From Deltaproteobacteria bacterium Ga0077550 (GTDB lineage: Bacteria; Myxococcota_A; Polyangia; Nannocystales; Nannocystaceae): a stretch of DNA of 64,000 bases. The stretch covers positions 1 to 64,000 of the forward strand of contig LNFB01000127.1 of NCBI GenBank assembly GCA_001464385.1, written 5' to 3'. Below the pieces are notes generated by a model, which saw only the letters and a program-made list of their open reading frames with translations, was not told the DNA's origin and did no database searches. Position 1 is the first letter of the stretch. Each line of letters starts with the position of its first letter. The position numbers and the translations under genes are program-made. Positions 24,421 through 33,481 of this stretch are shown piece by piece.

Positions 24421-25271
24421 TGCTGCGCTTCGAGGTGTTTGCCCGGACCGAGGTGGGTTGTGCCCGTGAGCGCAACGAGGACTCGTTCCTCGTGCTGCAC
24501 CTGGGCACCGGCGAGTCCGGCCTGCGCCCCGAGGCCCGCATCGCGCCGCTCGAGGCGCCCGGCACCGTCATCGGCGTGTGCGACGGCATGGGCGGCGCGG
24601 CGGCGGGCGACGTGGCCTCGCGGCTCGCGCTGCACTCGCTCGATCAGGTGATGCGATCGCACGCGCCGATCGGCGCGATGGAATCCGCCGAGGCCGCGCT
24701 GCTGCAGGCCGTGTCGGTCGCCAACCGCACGATCCTCGATCACGCGAAGGTCCACCCCGAGAAGCGCGGCATGGGCACGACGATGACCGCCGCGGTGCTG
24801 TTCTCCGACGAGGTCGCGATCGTGCAGGTCGGCGACTCGCGGGCGTACCTCAAGCGCGGCGGCACGCTGCAGCAGCTCACGATGGATCAGAACGTCGTCG
24901 GGCAGATGATCGCGAGCGGTCGCATCGCCCCGCACGAGGCCCGCAACGTCAAGCAGCGCAACATGCTGCTCGAGGCGATCGGCGTGCAGGAGCGGGTCGG
25001 CCCCGATCTCGTCCGCGTCCGCGTGCAGCACGGCGACATGCTGATGCTGTGCAGCGACGGGCTCACCGGGCCGCTCGACGATCCTCGCGTGCTGGAGCTG
25101 ATGATGCAGCACGAGGATCCGGTCCGCGTCTGTCGCTCGCTCACGGAGGCCGCGTGCGCCGCGGGCGGGCCCGACAACGTGACCGTCGTCATCGCGCGGT
25201 TCGTCGACGACGGGTCGCCGTACTCGGTCGAGTCGACGATCGCGTTCTCGCGCCGCAACGCCGTGGCGTGA
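24420..25271 (+). CDS. PP2C-type Ser/Thr protein phosphatase
   Basis: 283 residues from ATG 24420, whose A is the last base of the upstream TGA. It has the PPM/PP2C metal-dependent core: CARERNEDSFLV (motif 1, ERNEDS), GTVIGVCDGMGGAAAGDVAS (metal-binding DGMGG), GMGTTMTAAVL, VAIVQVGDSRAYLKR, LTMDQNVVGQM, DMLMLCSDGLTGPL and GGPDNVTVVIARF (final metal Asp in PDN). Length and order are those of soluble bacterial PP2C phosphatases such as PstP/Stp, which reverse Hanks-type kinase phosphorylation. No kinase gene is in the window. It is the second gene of an operon with the double-FHA protein and is followed by a REP-like hairpin. Confidence 0.93.
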   Translation: MLRFEVFARTEVGCARERNEDSFLVLHLGTGESGLRPEARIAPLEAPGTVIGVCDGMGGAAAGDVASRLALHSLDQVMRSHAPIGAMESAEAALLQAVSVANRTILDHAKVHPEKRGMGTTMTAAVLFSDEVAIVQVGDSRAYLKRGGTLQQLTMDQNVVGQMIASGRIAPHEARNVKQRNMLLEAIGVQERVGPDLVRVRVQHGDMLMLCSDGLTGPLDDPRVLELMMQHEDPVRVCRSLTEAACAAGGPDNVTVVIARFVDDGSPYSVESTIAFSRRNAVA

Positions 25272-25310
25272 GGTTCCTTTTTTCCCCCCGTCGACGCCTC
25301 GGGCGAAACG

Positions 25311-25352
25311 GTACGCGCTGACGCGCGGATTGCCCCCCGCAAGCGGGGGGCG
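25311..25352. repeat. REP-like palindrome, copy 3
   Basis: Forty-two bases identical to 16525-16566, including the GCCCCCCGC-AA-GCGGGGGGC hairpin. It begins 39 bases after the PP2C stop, again downstream of a plus-strand gene, as with copies 1 and 2. A run of T then C (TTTTTTCCCCCC) lies at about 25278-25289. Confidence 0.92.
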
Positions 25353-25360
25353 GCCTGCGG

Positions 25361-25432
25361 CCGGGCTACGTGCCGGGCTTCGTGCCGGACCTCGTGCCGG
25401 ACCTCGTGCCGGACCTCGTGCCGGGCTACGTG
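25361..25432. repeat. Six 12-bp tandem repeats crossing a stop codon
   Basis: Units of 12 bases: ccgggctacgtg, ccgggcttcgtg, three copies of ccggacctcgtg, and ccgggctacgtg again. The last unit contains the TAG (25426-25428, minus strand) of the barrel protein gene, so the array starts inside the gene end and runs into its 3' flank. Confidence 0.93.
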
Positions 25433-26172
25433 CCGAAGTAGATCGTCGTCGACAGACCCAGGTACATCACGTGGGCCATGGGGCGGCCCTTCGCCGACGG
25501 CGTCGCGCCGAGCCACCCGAGCTCGGGGCCGACGCCGAAGCCACCGCCGCGGTTGGCCCGGAATCGCTTCGCGAACGGGAACCACTCGTAGCGCGTCGCC
25601 AGGGAGAACATCGCGCCGCCGAAGCCCGCGCGCGCGGAGACGCCGGCCTGCCGGACCGCGCCGCCGCCGAAGCCGAAGCCCGCGCGCAGCGACCAGGGCA
25701 GCTTCGGGATCGGCACGAACGTCGTGTCGACCATGAGCTCGCCGAGGCCGAGCCTCTGGCGGACGCCGCCCATCGACTTCTCGCTGCGGACCCCGAGCGC
25801 GCCGCCGACCGACAGCCCGAAGCCGAGCCACGGCAGCACCATCTGTCCGACGCGCGCGTGGCCGCCGAACCCCGCGAACGGGCTGCCCTCGGCGTCGAGC
25901 TTGTTGACGCGGGCGAGCGACGCGGTGCCGTAGATCGCCATGCCCAGGTAGGCGCCGTCGATCCGCGGCGGGATGGGGGGCGATCGCCAGGCGCCCTTCG
26001 TGGGCGCAGGCGTCGTCGCGTCGGCGGCGGCCGTCGCTTCGGCGGGCGCGGGCGCGGGCGCGACCGAAGAGGGATCGGGCCGCGGAGCCGGGGCCGCGGC
26101 GCGCGCGGGCGCGGACGCGGCGAGGACGAGCAGCGCAGCGCAGACGCTTCGCACGGCGAGAGCATGGTGCAC
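25426..26172 (-). CDS. Predicted outer-membrane beta-barrel protein
   Basis: 248 residues if started at GTG 26172; GTG 26154 (MRSVCAALLVLAASAPARA) gives an equally good signal peptide. A Pro/Ala linker (about residues 27-60) precedes a Gly/aromatic-rich domain with amphipathic strands: YLGMAIYGTASLARVNK, LPWLGFGLSVGGALGVR, SLRAGFGFGGGAVRQAG, GAMFSLATRYEWFPF and HVMYLGLSTTIYFGT at the end. This is a small barrel of perhaps eight to ten strands; function unknown. The final residues are encoded by a 12-bp tandem repeat that continues past the stop. It is divergent from the L,D-transpeptidase gene and convergent with PP2C. Confidence 0.68.
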   Translation of the reverse strand: MHHALAVRSVCAALLVLAASAPARAAAPAPRPDPSSVAPAPAPAEATAAADATTPAPTKGAWRSPPIPPRIDGAYLGMAIYGTASLARVNKLDAEGSPFAGFGGHARVGQMVLPWLGFGLSVGGALGVRSEKSMGGVRQRLGLGELMVDTTFVPIPKLPWSLRAGFGFGGGAVRQAGVSARAGFGGAMFSLATRYEWFPFAKRFRANRGGGFGVGPELGWLGATPSAKGRPMAHVMYLGLSTTIYFGT

Positions 26173-26267
26173 GGGCCGCGGCTTCGCAACGCCGCGTCTC
26201 GCGGCGCGCCTCGGCCCCGACCGGCGCTTGCCGCCGGGCCGCGGTTGCCCTACGGTCCGGCCCCGCA

Positions 26268-27863
26268 ATGGCGACGTCGCGCGGCCGCTGGCTCGAGCTC
26301 GCAGGTTCGTTCCTCCTCGGGGGCGGCGTGGTGGCGATCGGTTACGAGATGGCGCGCCCGTCGGCGCCCGAGGGCGTCGCGATCGCGGACGAAGTCGCGG
26401 GCGAGGTCCCGAGCGCCGGCGCGGCCACGGCGGTGGCGGCCGATCCCACCGTCGTCGCGCCCACGGACGCGCCCGGCGAGCCGACCCCCGCGGTGCCGGT
26501 CGATCCCGCGGCCGCCAAGCCCGACTTCATGACGCCCGACGATCGCGGCTCGTACACCGCGTTCCCGCCGATCGAGGCCCCGCCGCAGGCGCTCACGCCC
26601 GAGGACGAGGCCGAGTTCCCGCGCCACGGCCTGGTCACGTCGCTCGCCGTGATCGTGCGCGCGCGCCCCGAACTCACCGCGCCGATCCACGGCATCCTGC
26701 GCGGCGGCACGCGGATCCGCGTCGACGCCGAGCGCACGTTCGGTGGCGGCTGCTCGCAGGGCTGGCACAAGGTCTTCCCGCGCGGCTGGATCTGCCTGGC
26801 CGCGGGCCTGTCGACCGGCGCCGAGCCGCCGCAGACCGAGGCCAACGTGGTCGCGCCCGATCTGAGCGCCGCGCTGCCCTACGAGTACTGGCGCGTGAAC
26901 AACGACGGCACGCCGTTCTTCCACCGGCTGCCGAGCTTCGGCGAGACCGATCAGGCCGACGGCGCCGGCGCGGCGTGGATCGCCGAGAACGGCCGCGCGC
27001 CCATGCCGACGGCGCCGGCGGATCGCCCCGCCGAGGTCCCCGCGGTCGTGAAGGAGTACATGAACGCCGGCTTCTACGTGACGAAGGCCGGCGAGGAGCT
27101 GAAGAGCGAGCGACGGTTCCTCCGCACGACCCGCGGCTCGTACGCACGCAAGTACCAGCTCGGCCAGAAGGAGCCGCCGAAGTTCCGCGGCCTGCTGGTC
27201 GACGGCGCCGAGGGCCTGCCGATCCACTTCATCCGCCGCGAGATGCCGCTGATGAAGCGCGAGGCCGAGGGCAGCGACGTGCTGGTGAAGACCGACACCA
27301 TGCCCGAGCGCCTCGGCACGTGGAAGTTCGTCCGCAAGCTCCACGTGGGCACGGTCGACTACTTCGAGGACGCCGACGGGATGCTGATGCGCGCGTACGC
27401 GGTCGGCGAGGCCCACAAGATCAAGCGCCCACCCGGCGTCGCGCCCACCGAGCACTGGGTGCACGTCGATCTGTCCGAGCAGACGTTGGTCGCGTACGAC
27501 GGCGACGTGCCCGTGTTCGCGACGCTCGTGTCGACCGGCAAGGAGCCGGGCATGACGCCGGTCGGCGTGCACCGGGTGCAGATCAAGCACGTCGCGACGT
27601 CGATGCGCGACCAGCCGATCGAGGACGAGGCCTACTCGATCGACGACGTGCCGTGGACGCAGTACTTCCAGGGCAGCGTCGCGCTGCACGGCGCGTTCTG
27701 GCACGCGGGGTTCGGCATCGAGCGCTCGCACGGCTGCGTGAACCTGTCGCCCGCCGACGCGCGGTGGTTGTTCGGGTTCACAGAGCCGCTGCTGCCCGCC
27801 GGCTGGCAGGCGATCGCCCCGTCGGGATCGGCCAAGGGCAGCGCGGTCGTCGTGACCGAGTGA
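26268..27863 (+). CDS. Membrane-anchored L,D-transpeptidase (YkuD family)
   Basis: 531 residues from ATG 26268. An N-terminal hydrophobic helix (LELAGSFLLGGGVVAIGYEM) anchors the protein; a Pro/Ala linker follows. Residues about 120-180 contain an SH3-like segment (LVTSLAVIVRARPELTAPIH, GGTRIRVDAERTF). The C-terminal YkuD domain (about 395-520) has HVDLSEQTLVAYDGD, STGKEPGMTPVGVHRV and HGAFWHAGFGIERSHGCVNL, with catalytic Cys about residue 490 and the conserved His residues at about 474 and 488. Such enzymes crosslink peptidoglycan 3-3 or attach proteins to it. The neighbouring OmpA/Pal-type genes fit wall-to-outer-membrane attachment, but no direct link is visible. Confidence 0.9.
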   Translation: MATSRGRWLELAGSFLLGGGVVAIGYEMARPSAPEGVAIADEVAGEVPSAGAATAVAADPTVVAPTDAPGEPTPAVPVDPAAAKPDFMTPDDRGSYTAFPPIEAPPQALTPEDEAEFPRHGLVTSLAVIVRARPELTAPIHGILRGGTRIRVDAERTFGGGCSQGWHKVFPRGWICLAAGLSTGAEPPQTEANVVAPDLSAALPYEYWRVNNDGTPFFHRLPSFGETDQADGAGAAWIAENGRAPMPTAPADRPAEVPAVVKEYMNAGFYVTKAGEELKSERRFLRTTRGSYARKYQLGQKEPPKFRGLLVDGAEGLPIHFIRREMPLMKREAEGSDVLVKTDTMPERLGTWKFVRKLHVGTVDYFEDADGMLMRAYAVGEAHKIKRPPGVAPTEHWVHVDLSEQTLVAYDGDVPVFATLVSTGKEPGMTPVGVHRVQIKHVATSMRDQPIEDEAYSIDDVPWTQYFQGSVALHGAFWHAGFGIERSHGCVNLSPADARWLFGFTEPLLPAGWQAIAPSGSAKGSAVVVTE

Positions 27864-27975
27864 TCCCGCGGCCGTGGCGCGAGCCCGCCCCGTGCGCGCG
27901 GGCAGGTGCACAGGCGGCCGCGGGTCGTCCGGATGGCTCGCCAAGCGGTGGTCGGCCGGGGCATACTGCCGGACG

Positions 27976-28464
27976 ATGAAGGTCGCGCCCGACACCGTCG
28001 TCACCCTCAGCTACGACATCTGCAACGAGGCCGCCGAGATCATCGAGAGCTCGGACATCAGCGGCCCCATCAGCTTCCTCGCCGGTCGCTCGGGGCTCAT
28101 CCCCGGGCTCGACAAGCGCCTGGTCGGGATGGAGGCGGGCACCGAGGCGACCTTCGAGTTCCCGCCCGAGGAGGCCTTCGGCCGCCGCGAGGACGGGCCG
28201 ACGCGCGAGCTGTCGCGCAAGGAGTTCCCGGCGGGGGCGAAGATCGAGGTCGGCGCGCAGTTCGAGGCCGGCGTCGGCACCGGGCAGAAGGTGACGCTGC
28301 GGGTGATCGACACGACCGCGGACACGGTCACCGTGCGCTTCATCCACCCGCTGGCGGGGCAGAAGATCACGATGAGTGTGCGGGTCGAGGCGGTGCGCAC
28401 AGCGACGGCCGCGGAGCGCGAGAGCGGCAAGGTGATGAGCGCACCGCCGCCGCCGAAGCGGTAG
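27976..28464 (+). CDS. FKBP-type peptidyl-prolyl isomerase, SlyD-like
   Basis: 162 residues from ATG 27976. VTLSYDICNEAAEIIESSD and ISFLAGRSGLIPGLDKRLVG, then MEAGTEATFEFPPEEAFGRR, follow SlyD exactly: an FKBP half-domain interrupted by an insert-in-flap domain (DGPTRELSRKEFPAGAKIEV ... VTLRVIDTTADTVTVRFIHP) and closed by LAGQKITMSVRVEAVR. SlyD proteins catalyse prolyl cis-trans isomerisation and hold unfolded chains. The His/Cys metal-binding tail of enterobacterial SlyD is missing; the tail here is PPPPKR. No signal peptide, so cytoplasmic. Convergent with the OmpA/Pal-like gene, 22 bases away. Confidence 0.9.
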   Translation: MKVAPDTVVTLSYDICNEAAEIIESSDISGPISFLAGRSGLIPGLDKRLVGMEAGTEATFEFPPEEAFGRREDGPTRELSRKEFPAGAKIEVGAQFEAGVGTGQKVTLRVIDTTADTVTVRFIHPLAGQKITMSVRVEAVRTATAAERESGKVMSAPPPPKR

Positions 28465-28486
28465 GCGGCGGGCGCCGGCTCGGGCA

Positions 28487-29311
28487 CTACGGCCAGACGA
28501 ACTGCACGCGGCGCTCCTTCGAGCGCTGATCCTCGCTAGCGCCCTGCGCCTCGAGGTCGCCCTTGGCGATCACCTGGAGGAGCGCCTCGGGGGCGCCGGC
28601 GCCGATGAGGACCTTCTTCACCGAGTCGCCGCGGCGCTCGGTGAGCAGGATGTTGTACTCCTCGGTGCCGACGTTGTCGGCGTGGGCCTCGAGGATCACG
28701 TTCTTGTTCTGCTGGGCGATGCAGGTCGCGAGCGCCTTCAGGTCCTCGGCCTGCTTGTCGCCGACGTCGGCGCCGTCGAAGCCGAAGTAGACCGCCTCGA
28801 GGCCGCACGGGTCGGTGCCACCGCCGCCGCCGCCGGAGAACACACAGGTGCCGCCGTCGCAGATCTCGTCCATGGCGCACTCGTCGTCGGTCTGGCACTG
28901 CCCGGTGTTCGAGCAGCGCCCGGTGTCGAGGTTGCACGTCGACGGCGAGCACTCGGCGTCGTCGGTGCACGTGGCGCACTTGCCCGCGGTGCAGGCCCAG
29001 CCGCCGGTGCAGTCGGCCTGCGACGCACACGGGTCGTTCAGCTCGCCGCCGCCGCCCTGGCCGTCCTTGCCGATGAGCGCCGGATCCTGACACAGGAACT
29101 CGTGGCACACGAAGCCCACGCCCTTGTCCGCGCAGTCCTCGTTCTTCGTGCAGTTCTGGCACGAGCCATCCACGCACTTCTCACCGAGGTCGACCTTGCA
29201 GTGCTTGTCCTTCTTGCAGGCCGGGTACGTCGGCTTCTTGCAGGCCGCGACGCCGAACGCGATCGAGAGACAGGTGAGGGCGGGAATCAGGTGACGAAGC
29301 ATGGTGGACAT
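28487..29311 (-). CDS. Cys-rich OmpA/Pal-family lipoprotein
   Basis: 274 residues from ATG 29311, with AGGAGAG at a good distance upstream. The signal peptide ends in the lipobox FGVAAC (about residue 23). The next 130 residues are cysteine-rich with repeats of the form C-x-C-x4-DC (CVDGSCQNCTKNEDCADKG, CTGGWACTAGKCATCTDDAE), like the disulfide-rich linkers of myxobacterial surface proteins. The end (about 165-274) is an OmpA/Pal domain: EAVYFGFDGADVGD, NVILEAHADNVGTEEYN, LLTERRGDSVKKVL and SKERRVQFVWP, with the Asp and Arg that hold meso-diaminopimelate. It should tether the outer membrane to peptidoglycan. Confidence 0.9.
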   Translation of the reverse strand: MSTMLRHLIPALTCLSIAFGVAACKKPTYPACKKDKHCKVDLGEKCVDGSCQNCTKNEDCADKGVGFVCHEFLCQDPALIGKDGQGGGGELNDPCASQADCTGGWACTAGKCATCTDDAECSPSTCNLDTGRCSNTGQCQTDDECAMDEICDGGTCVFSGGGGGGTDPCGLEAVYFGFDGADVGDKQAEDLKALATCIAQQNKNVILEAHADNVGTEEYNILLTERRGDSVKKVLIGAGAPEALLQVIAKGDLEAQGASEDQRSKERRVQFVWP

Positions 29312-29508
29312 CAGAGAGCTCTCCTCGGGATCACCGCGGTCGGCGACGCCGGAGTGTGACGGGCTTTGGCCCCGCCTCGCAAGCCTGACCGGGCGGTCCG
29401 GCTCGACGTTCGGCTCGCCTCGGGCGTGCGCGCCGACACGGTGGGGCCCGATACCGCGGCATCTGAGGCGCTCCGGGGCACAACGCCCCGCGGGTGCGCC
29501 CCCGCGCG

Positions 29509-32500
29509 CTAGAACGTCGCGCCGACGTCGAACACGAACCGCCCGTTGCGATCGTCGACCAGCCGCACGTTGCCGGGCCAGATGCGGTTGGGGATCAGCA
29601 CCGCATAGCCGAGCGAGACCGTGACGATGCGGATGTCCCACTTGATGAAGTTGACGCCGACGCTGCGGCGGAAATCCCGGGCCCACACCACCTGACGCCA
29701 GTGCTGCGTCAGCACGCCGAAGTCGAAGAACAACGAGTGGGCCAGGCGGCCGCCGGCGAAGTTGCGGATCGACACGACCTGGAGCGCCACGGTCCCGAGC
29801 GCACGGATGTGCCCGCCCTCCGCGGTCGGTCGCAGGGTCGTCGTGCCGTACGGGCCCTCGATCTGCTCCACGTCGAGCAGCATCGTCTGCGGGAGGATCC
29901 CGCGCAGGCCGAGGTCGCGCGTGCCGCCGCCGAAGTAGCGCCACACCTCGGGCACGCTCGTGGTGCGGCTGTCGGTCGCGCGGGCGCAACGTCGCGGCAG
30001 CGGGATCGGGATCGCGTGGCCGTACGTCAGCGCGTAACGGAAATTCCACCGGCGGTTCGGGCCCGGCAGCGGGATGAAGTGCTCCCACGCGAAGTCGAGC
30101 CGCGCCCACCAGTCCTGGCCGCCGAGGCACGGCGACGCGAGCATCGCCTCGCCCGTGGCGATGATGCCGTCGTCGGGGTTGAACGCGTTGTCGACCTGCT
30201 CCCAGCGCACGCCGGTCTGCAGCGCGCCGGTGCGATCGGGCACGATCGCCTCGCCGCGGTTGGGCGGTCGGCACGGCCGTCCGTTGCAGGTGCTGTCGGC
30301 CCCCAGCGTGGGCTTCGCGAGGTCCTTCGAGATGTTCGCGGCCTGGAAGAGGTAGCCGGCGAACACGGTCCACTTGCGGTTGATCGGCCAGGTGAGGCGC
30401 ACGTGGCCGAGCGCGCTGTCGATCTGCCCGCGCGCCGGCGTCACGCGGCGCTGGACCTGGCCGGTGATGTCGAAGGTCAGCGGGCTGCCGCCGATGCGTC
30501 GCCGCGTGAGCGACACACGACCCGAGCGCTCGTAGCAATCCTCGCCGACGCAGAACAGGTCCTGGAAGCTCGGGAGGTTCGCGCCGACGTGGGCATCGAA
30601 CGCGAGGTCCCACGCGGTGCCCCACATGTTGGGGAAGCTGGGCCGCACGAAGCCGTACAGCGGATCGAGCGTGGCGCCGCCGAAGCCCCACTCGATGTCC
30701 ATGCCGCGATCCTTGGACTCCGTGATGCTGACCACCTGGTGGACGACGCACGGCTTGCTCGGGTCGGAGTCGAGGGTGCAGTTGCGCGACTGCTCGCGGA
30801 TCACCACGTTCTCGGTGACGCCCATCCCGTCGATGCCGGCCCGGGTGCGGTCGACGACGCCCTTGCCCCAGACGTCGCCCTCCTTCCACTCGATCTCGCG
30901 GGCCAGCGCCGCCGGGCGGCCGTTGCGACGTCGGTAGCGCGTCTTGAAGTTGCCGCGCACCAGCGTCGTGCCGAAGCGGGCGCGCCGGCCCTCGTACACC
31001 GAGATCTCGGTGTCGATGGTGACGGCCTTGTCGAGCTCGTGATCGCGGCACAACCCGACGCTGTCGTCGGTGAGTCGATCGGCACTCGCGACGCGGTGGG
31101 CGACGCCGTTGGGATCGGTGTAGACCCACCGCAGCTCGGCGTCTGCGAGGGGGTAGCCCTCGTCCTGGTAGCGGCGCACGACGTCGCGCTCGACCTCGCG
31201 ATCCTTGGTGAGGGTCAGCGGGACGCGCCCGCCCTGCTCGTCACCGCGGCGGCGCAGGGGTCCGCCGCGCAGCATCCGCGGCGCGCCCCACTGGCCCGTG
31301 GTCTCGGGCAACGACTCGACCTCGCGCGACGGGGGGATCGGGATCTCGAGGTGATGGACGTACTCGCGGCTCGACGTGATGAGGCGGGGTCCGGGCTCGA
31401 TCTCCAGGACGACCCAGGTGCCCGCCCGCTTGCGGGCCCGGATCGCCGCGAGCCCGGCGGGGGACATGCCGGTGTCGGGCGCCGACAGCCACGCGGGCGT
31501 GCCGGCGTCCTCGAGCTCGGTCGACAGATCGAGGATCGCGTACGAGCCCGGCTCGGTGAGCCCCGACTCCCAGAACGCGACGCGCACGCGGCCGCGCGCG
31601 CACAGGTAGCCGCGCTTGGCGTAGGCGGCGAGCACGACGCCCAGGTCCTTGCGCGCGGTGACGTCGCTGAATCGGCCGCCGGACTTGAGCCCGCGCGAGC
31701 GGCCGACCTCGCGTTCGATGCCGTCGAGCACCACCGGCGGCACGCTCGACGGCCGCTCGAGCACGACGTCGCGCACGCGCACGCGCGGCCCCTCGTCGAT
31801 GTCGAACGTCAGCTTGTGCAGCCCGCCGAAGTCCTGGAACTTGCCGGTCACCTGCGCGAGCATGAACCCGCGGCCCTGGTAGTAGCCGCGCAGGTGGGCG
31901 GCCTCGCGGCTCGCGGTCGCCGGGTTCGCGGCCTCGCGCCGCTCGAAGATCTGCAGCTGGGAGCGCAGGCGATTCTCGGACACGCGCGCGTCGCCGAGGA
32001 ACCCGGTGTCGACGCCCTTGCCGAGCTGGACATCGACCTGCAGATCGATGCGCTTGCCCTCGGGCACGTCCGCGGGGCGCATGCGATCGAAGTTCGTCTC
32101 GACGCGCACGCCGGGGTACGGCAGCGTCAACCCCCGGCGGGAGCGGCTGCGTGGGCCCGAGCGCGGCGTGGCGTACTCGCGCTCGACCTTCTCGCGCGCA
32201 TTCTCGACGTGCTTGCGGGTGAGTCGCTTCGGGATCGGGAGCACCGGTCCGAAGGTCGGCTTGAACACCCGACGCACCCAGCGTTGATCGCCGGTCGCGA
32301 GGTTGCCGGTCACGGTGGTGTCGCGGACGCGGTAGCCCTTGCCCTTGCGCAGCACCACGCGGAGCTCGGCCTCGTCGGCATGCTTGCCGCACACGAACGC
32401 GAAGTGGACGGTCCCGCGCAGGTACCCCTCGTCGAACAGGTAGCGCTCGACGCGGCCGCGCTCGGATTGCTCCCACGCCTCGCAGACGAGGTCGCCGGGC

Positions 32501-33414
32501 TGGCACAGCTTGGGCAGCGCAGCGCGCTGGGCCCTCGTCCGCAGCGCGCTGCGATCGACGCACGGGCCAGGGGCGAGGGCGCCGGGCCGCGCGTCGGCCG
32601 AGAGCACGCGCCGGACCTCGCGCTCGAACAGCGGGGTGTGCCCCTGCACGCGGACCCGACGGATCGCGCGGCCCGGGACCACGCGGACCTCGACGCGGCC
32701 CTCCGCGGAGGGCCGCAGCGTCGTGCGATACCCGACCGGACGCAGGGCCTCGGCGACCTCGAGCGGGATGAGCAGGCCCGCGCTGACATCGACGAGCTTG
32801 GCCACCGTCTCGCGGGTCTCGCCGGGGCGGAACTCACCGACGATGTCGATGCCGTCGACGCCGAGGAAGGCCAGGCCGCGCTCTTGACCCGCGCGCGCGC
32901 GCAACACGATGAGGTCGTACCGATCCGCGCCGGCGGGCCGCAGCAGCACCGCGTATCCGTCGGCGGCGATGCGCTCGAGGACGAACTGCGTCCACGCGTG
33001 GTCGGTCGCCTCCAGCGTGGTGGTGAGGATCTCGCCCTGCAGTGGGTTCGTGCTGCGCTCGATCGGGCCGACCGTGACGCCCTTGTCGCGAAGCGCGTCG
33101 AGCCCCGCGAGGACCGGCGCCATCGGATCGGCGAGGTCGACGACCGAGGGCAGGGGCGCCTCACCCAGCGGCGGCGTGAGGTCGGGCGGCGGTCCGAGTA
33201 GATCGGAGTCGGCCTTGCGCATCGTGGTCGCGTCGGCGGCATCGGTCGCGTCGGTCGCCTGGATGTCGTCCGGATCCTCCGTCGGCAGAGGATCCGTCGA
33301 CGGTGGCGGGGGCGGCGGATCGACGGGCGACGCCGGCCCGTGCGCCCGTGCCACCGCCACCGCGACGAACATCGCGATGCCGTACGCGAGCAGGATCCGG
33401 AAGACAGCGCGCAC
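29509..33414 (-). CDS. Omp85-family protein (BamA/TamA-like) with extended POTRA region
   Basis: 1301 residues from GTG 33414 (signal peptide MRAVFRILLAYGIAMFVAVA); a GTG at 33453 is also in frame. A Pro/Asp linker precedes a long periplasmic region with several POTRA-like units: VVPGRAIRRVRVQGHTPLFE, FVCGKHADEAELRVVLRKG, RVRDTTVTGNLATGDQRWV, LTFDIDEGPRVRVRDVVLE. The last 400 residues form the barrel, with WGFGGATLDPLYGFVRPSF, VRWEQVDNAFNPDDGIIATG and a final strand ending RFVFDVGATF. The terminal Phe is typical. At 1301 residues it is far longer than BamA (about 800) or TamA (about 580). It follows the TamB-like gene by 67 bases on the same strand, as in tamAB-type operons, so TamA-like is the better guess. 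Confidence 0.85.
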   Translation of the reverse strand: MRAVFRILLAYGIAMFVAVAVARAHGPASPVDPPPPPPSTDPLPTEDPDDIQATDATDAADATTMRKADSDLLGPPPDLTPPLGEAPLPSVVDLADPMAPVLAGLDALRDKGVTVGPIERSTNPLQGEILTTTLEATDHAWTQFVLERIAADGYAVLLRPAGADRYDLIVLRARAGQERGLAFLGVDGIDIVGEFRPGETRETVAKLVDVSAGLLIPLEVAEALRPVGYRTTLRPSAEGRVEVRVVPGRAIRRVRVQGHTPLFEREVRRVLSADARPGALAPGPCVDRSALRTRAQRAALPKLCQPGDLVCEAWEQSERGRVERYLFDEGYLRGTVHFAFVCGKHADEAELRVVLRKGKGYRVRDTTVTGNLATGDQRWVRRVFKPTFGPVLPIPKRLTRKHVENAREKVEREYATPRSGPRSRSRRGLTLPYPGVRVETNFDRMRPADVPEGKRIDLQVDVQLGKGVDTGFLGDARVSENRLRSQLQIFERREAANPATASREAAHLRGYYQGRGFMLAQVTGKFQDFGGLHKLTFDIDEGPRVRVRDVVLERPSSVPPVVLDGIEREVGRSRGLKSGGRFSDVTARKDLGVVLAAYAKRGYLCARGRVRVAFWESGLTEPGSYAILDLSTELEDAGTPAWLSAPDTGMSPAGLAAIRARKRAGTWVVLEIEPGPRLITSSREYVHHLEIPIPPSREVESLPETTGQWGAPRMLRGGPLRRRGDEQGGRVPLTLTKDREVERDVVRRYQDEGYPLADAELRWVYTDPNGVAHRVASADRLTDDSVGLCRDHELDKAVTIDTEISVYEGRRARFGTTLVRGNFKTRYRRRNGRPAALAREIEWKEGDVWGKGVVDRTRAGIDGMGVTENVVIREQSRNCTLDSDPSKPCVVHQVVSITESKDRGMDIEWGFGGATLDPLYGFVRPSFPNMWGTAWDLAFDAHVGANLPSFQDLFCVGEDCYERSGRVSLTRRRIGGSPLTFDITGQVQRRVTPARGQIDSALGHVRLTWPINRKWTVFAGYLFQAANISKDLAKPTLGADSTCNGRPCRPPNRGEAIVPDRTGALQTGVRWEQVDNAFNPDDGIIATGEAMLASPCLGGQDWWARLDFAWEHFIPLPGPNRRWNFRYALTYGHAIPIPLPRRCARATDSRTTSVPEVWRYFGGGTRDLGLRGILPQTMLLDVEQIEGPYGTTTLRPTAEGGHIRALGTVALQVVSIRNFAGGRLAHSLFFDFGVLTQHWRQVVWARDFRRSVGVNFIKWDIRIVTVSLGYAVLIPNRIWPGNVRLVDDRNGRFVFDVGATF

Positions 33415-33481
33415 GCCCGCGCTAGGGATCGCACAAATCGGCAGCGCCGTCACCCGCCCGAGACCCGGCCCCGGGCCGCGA

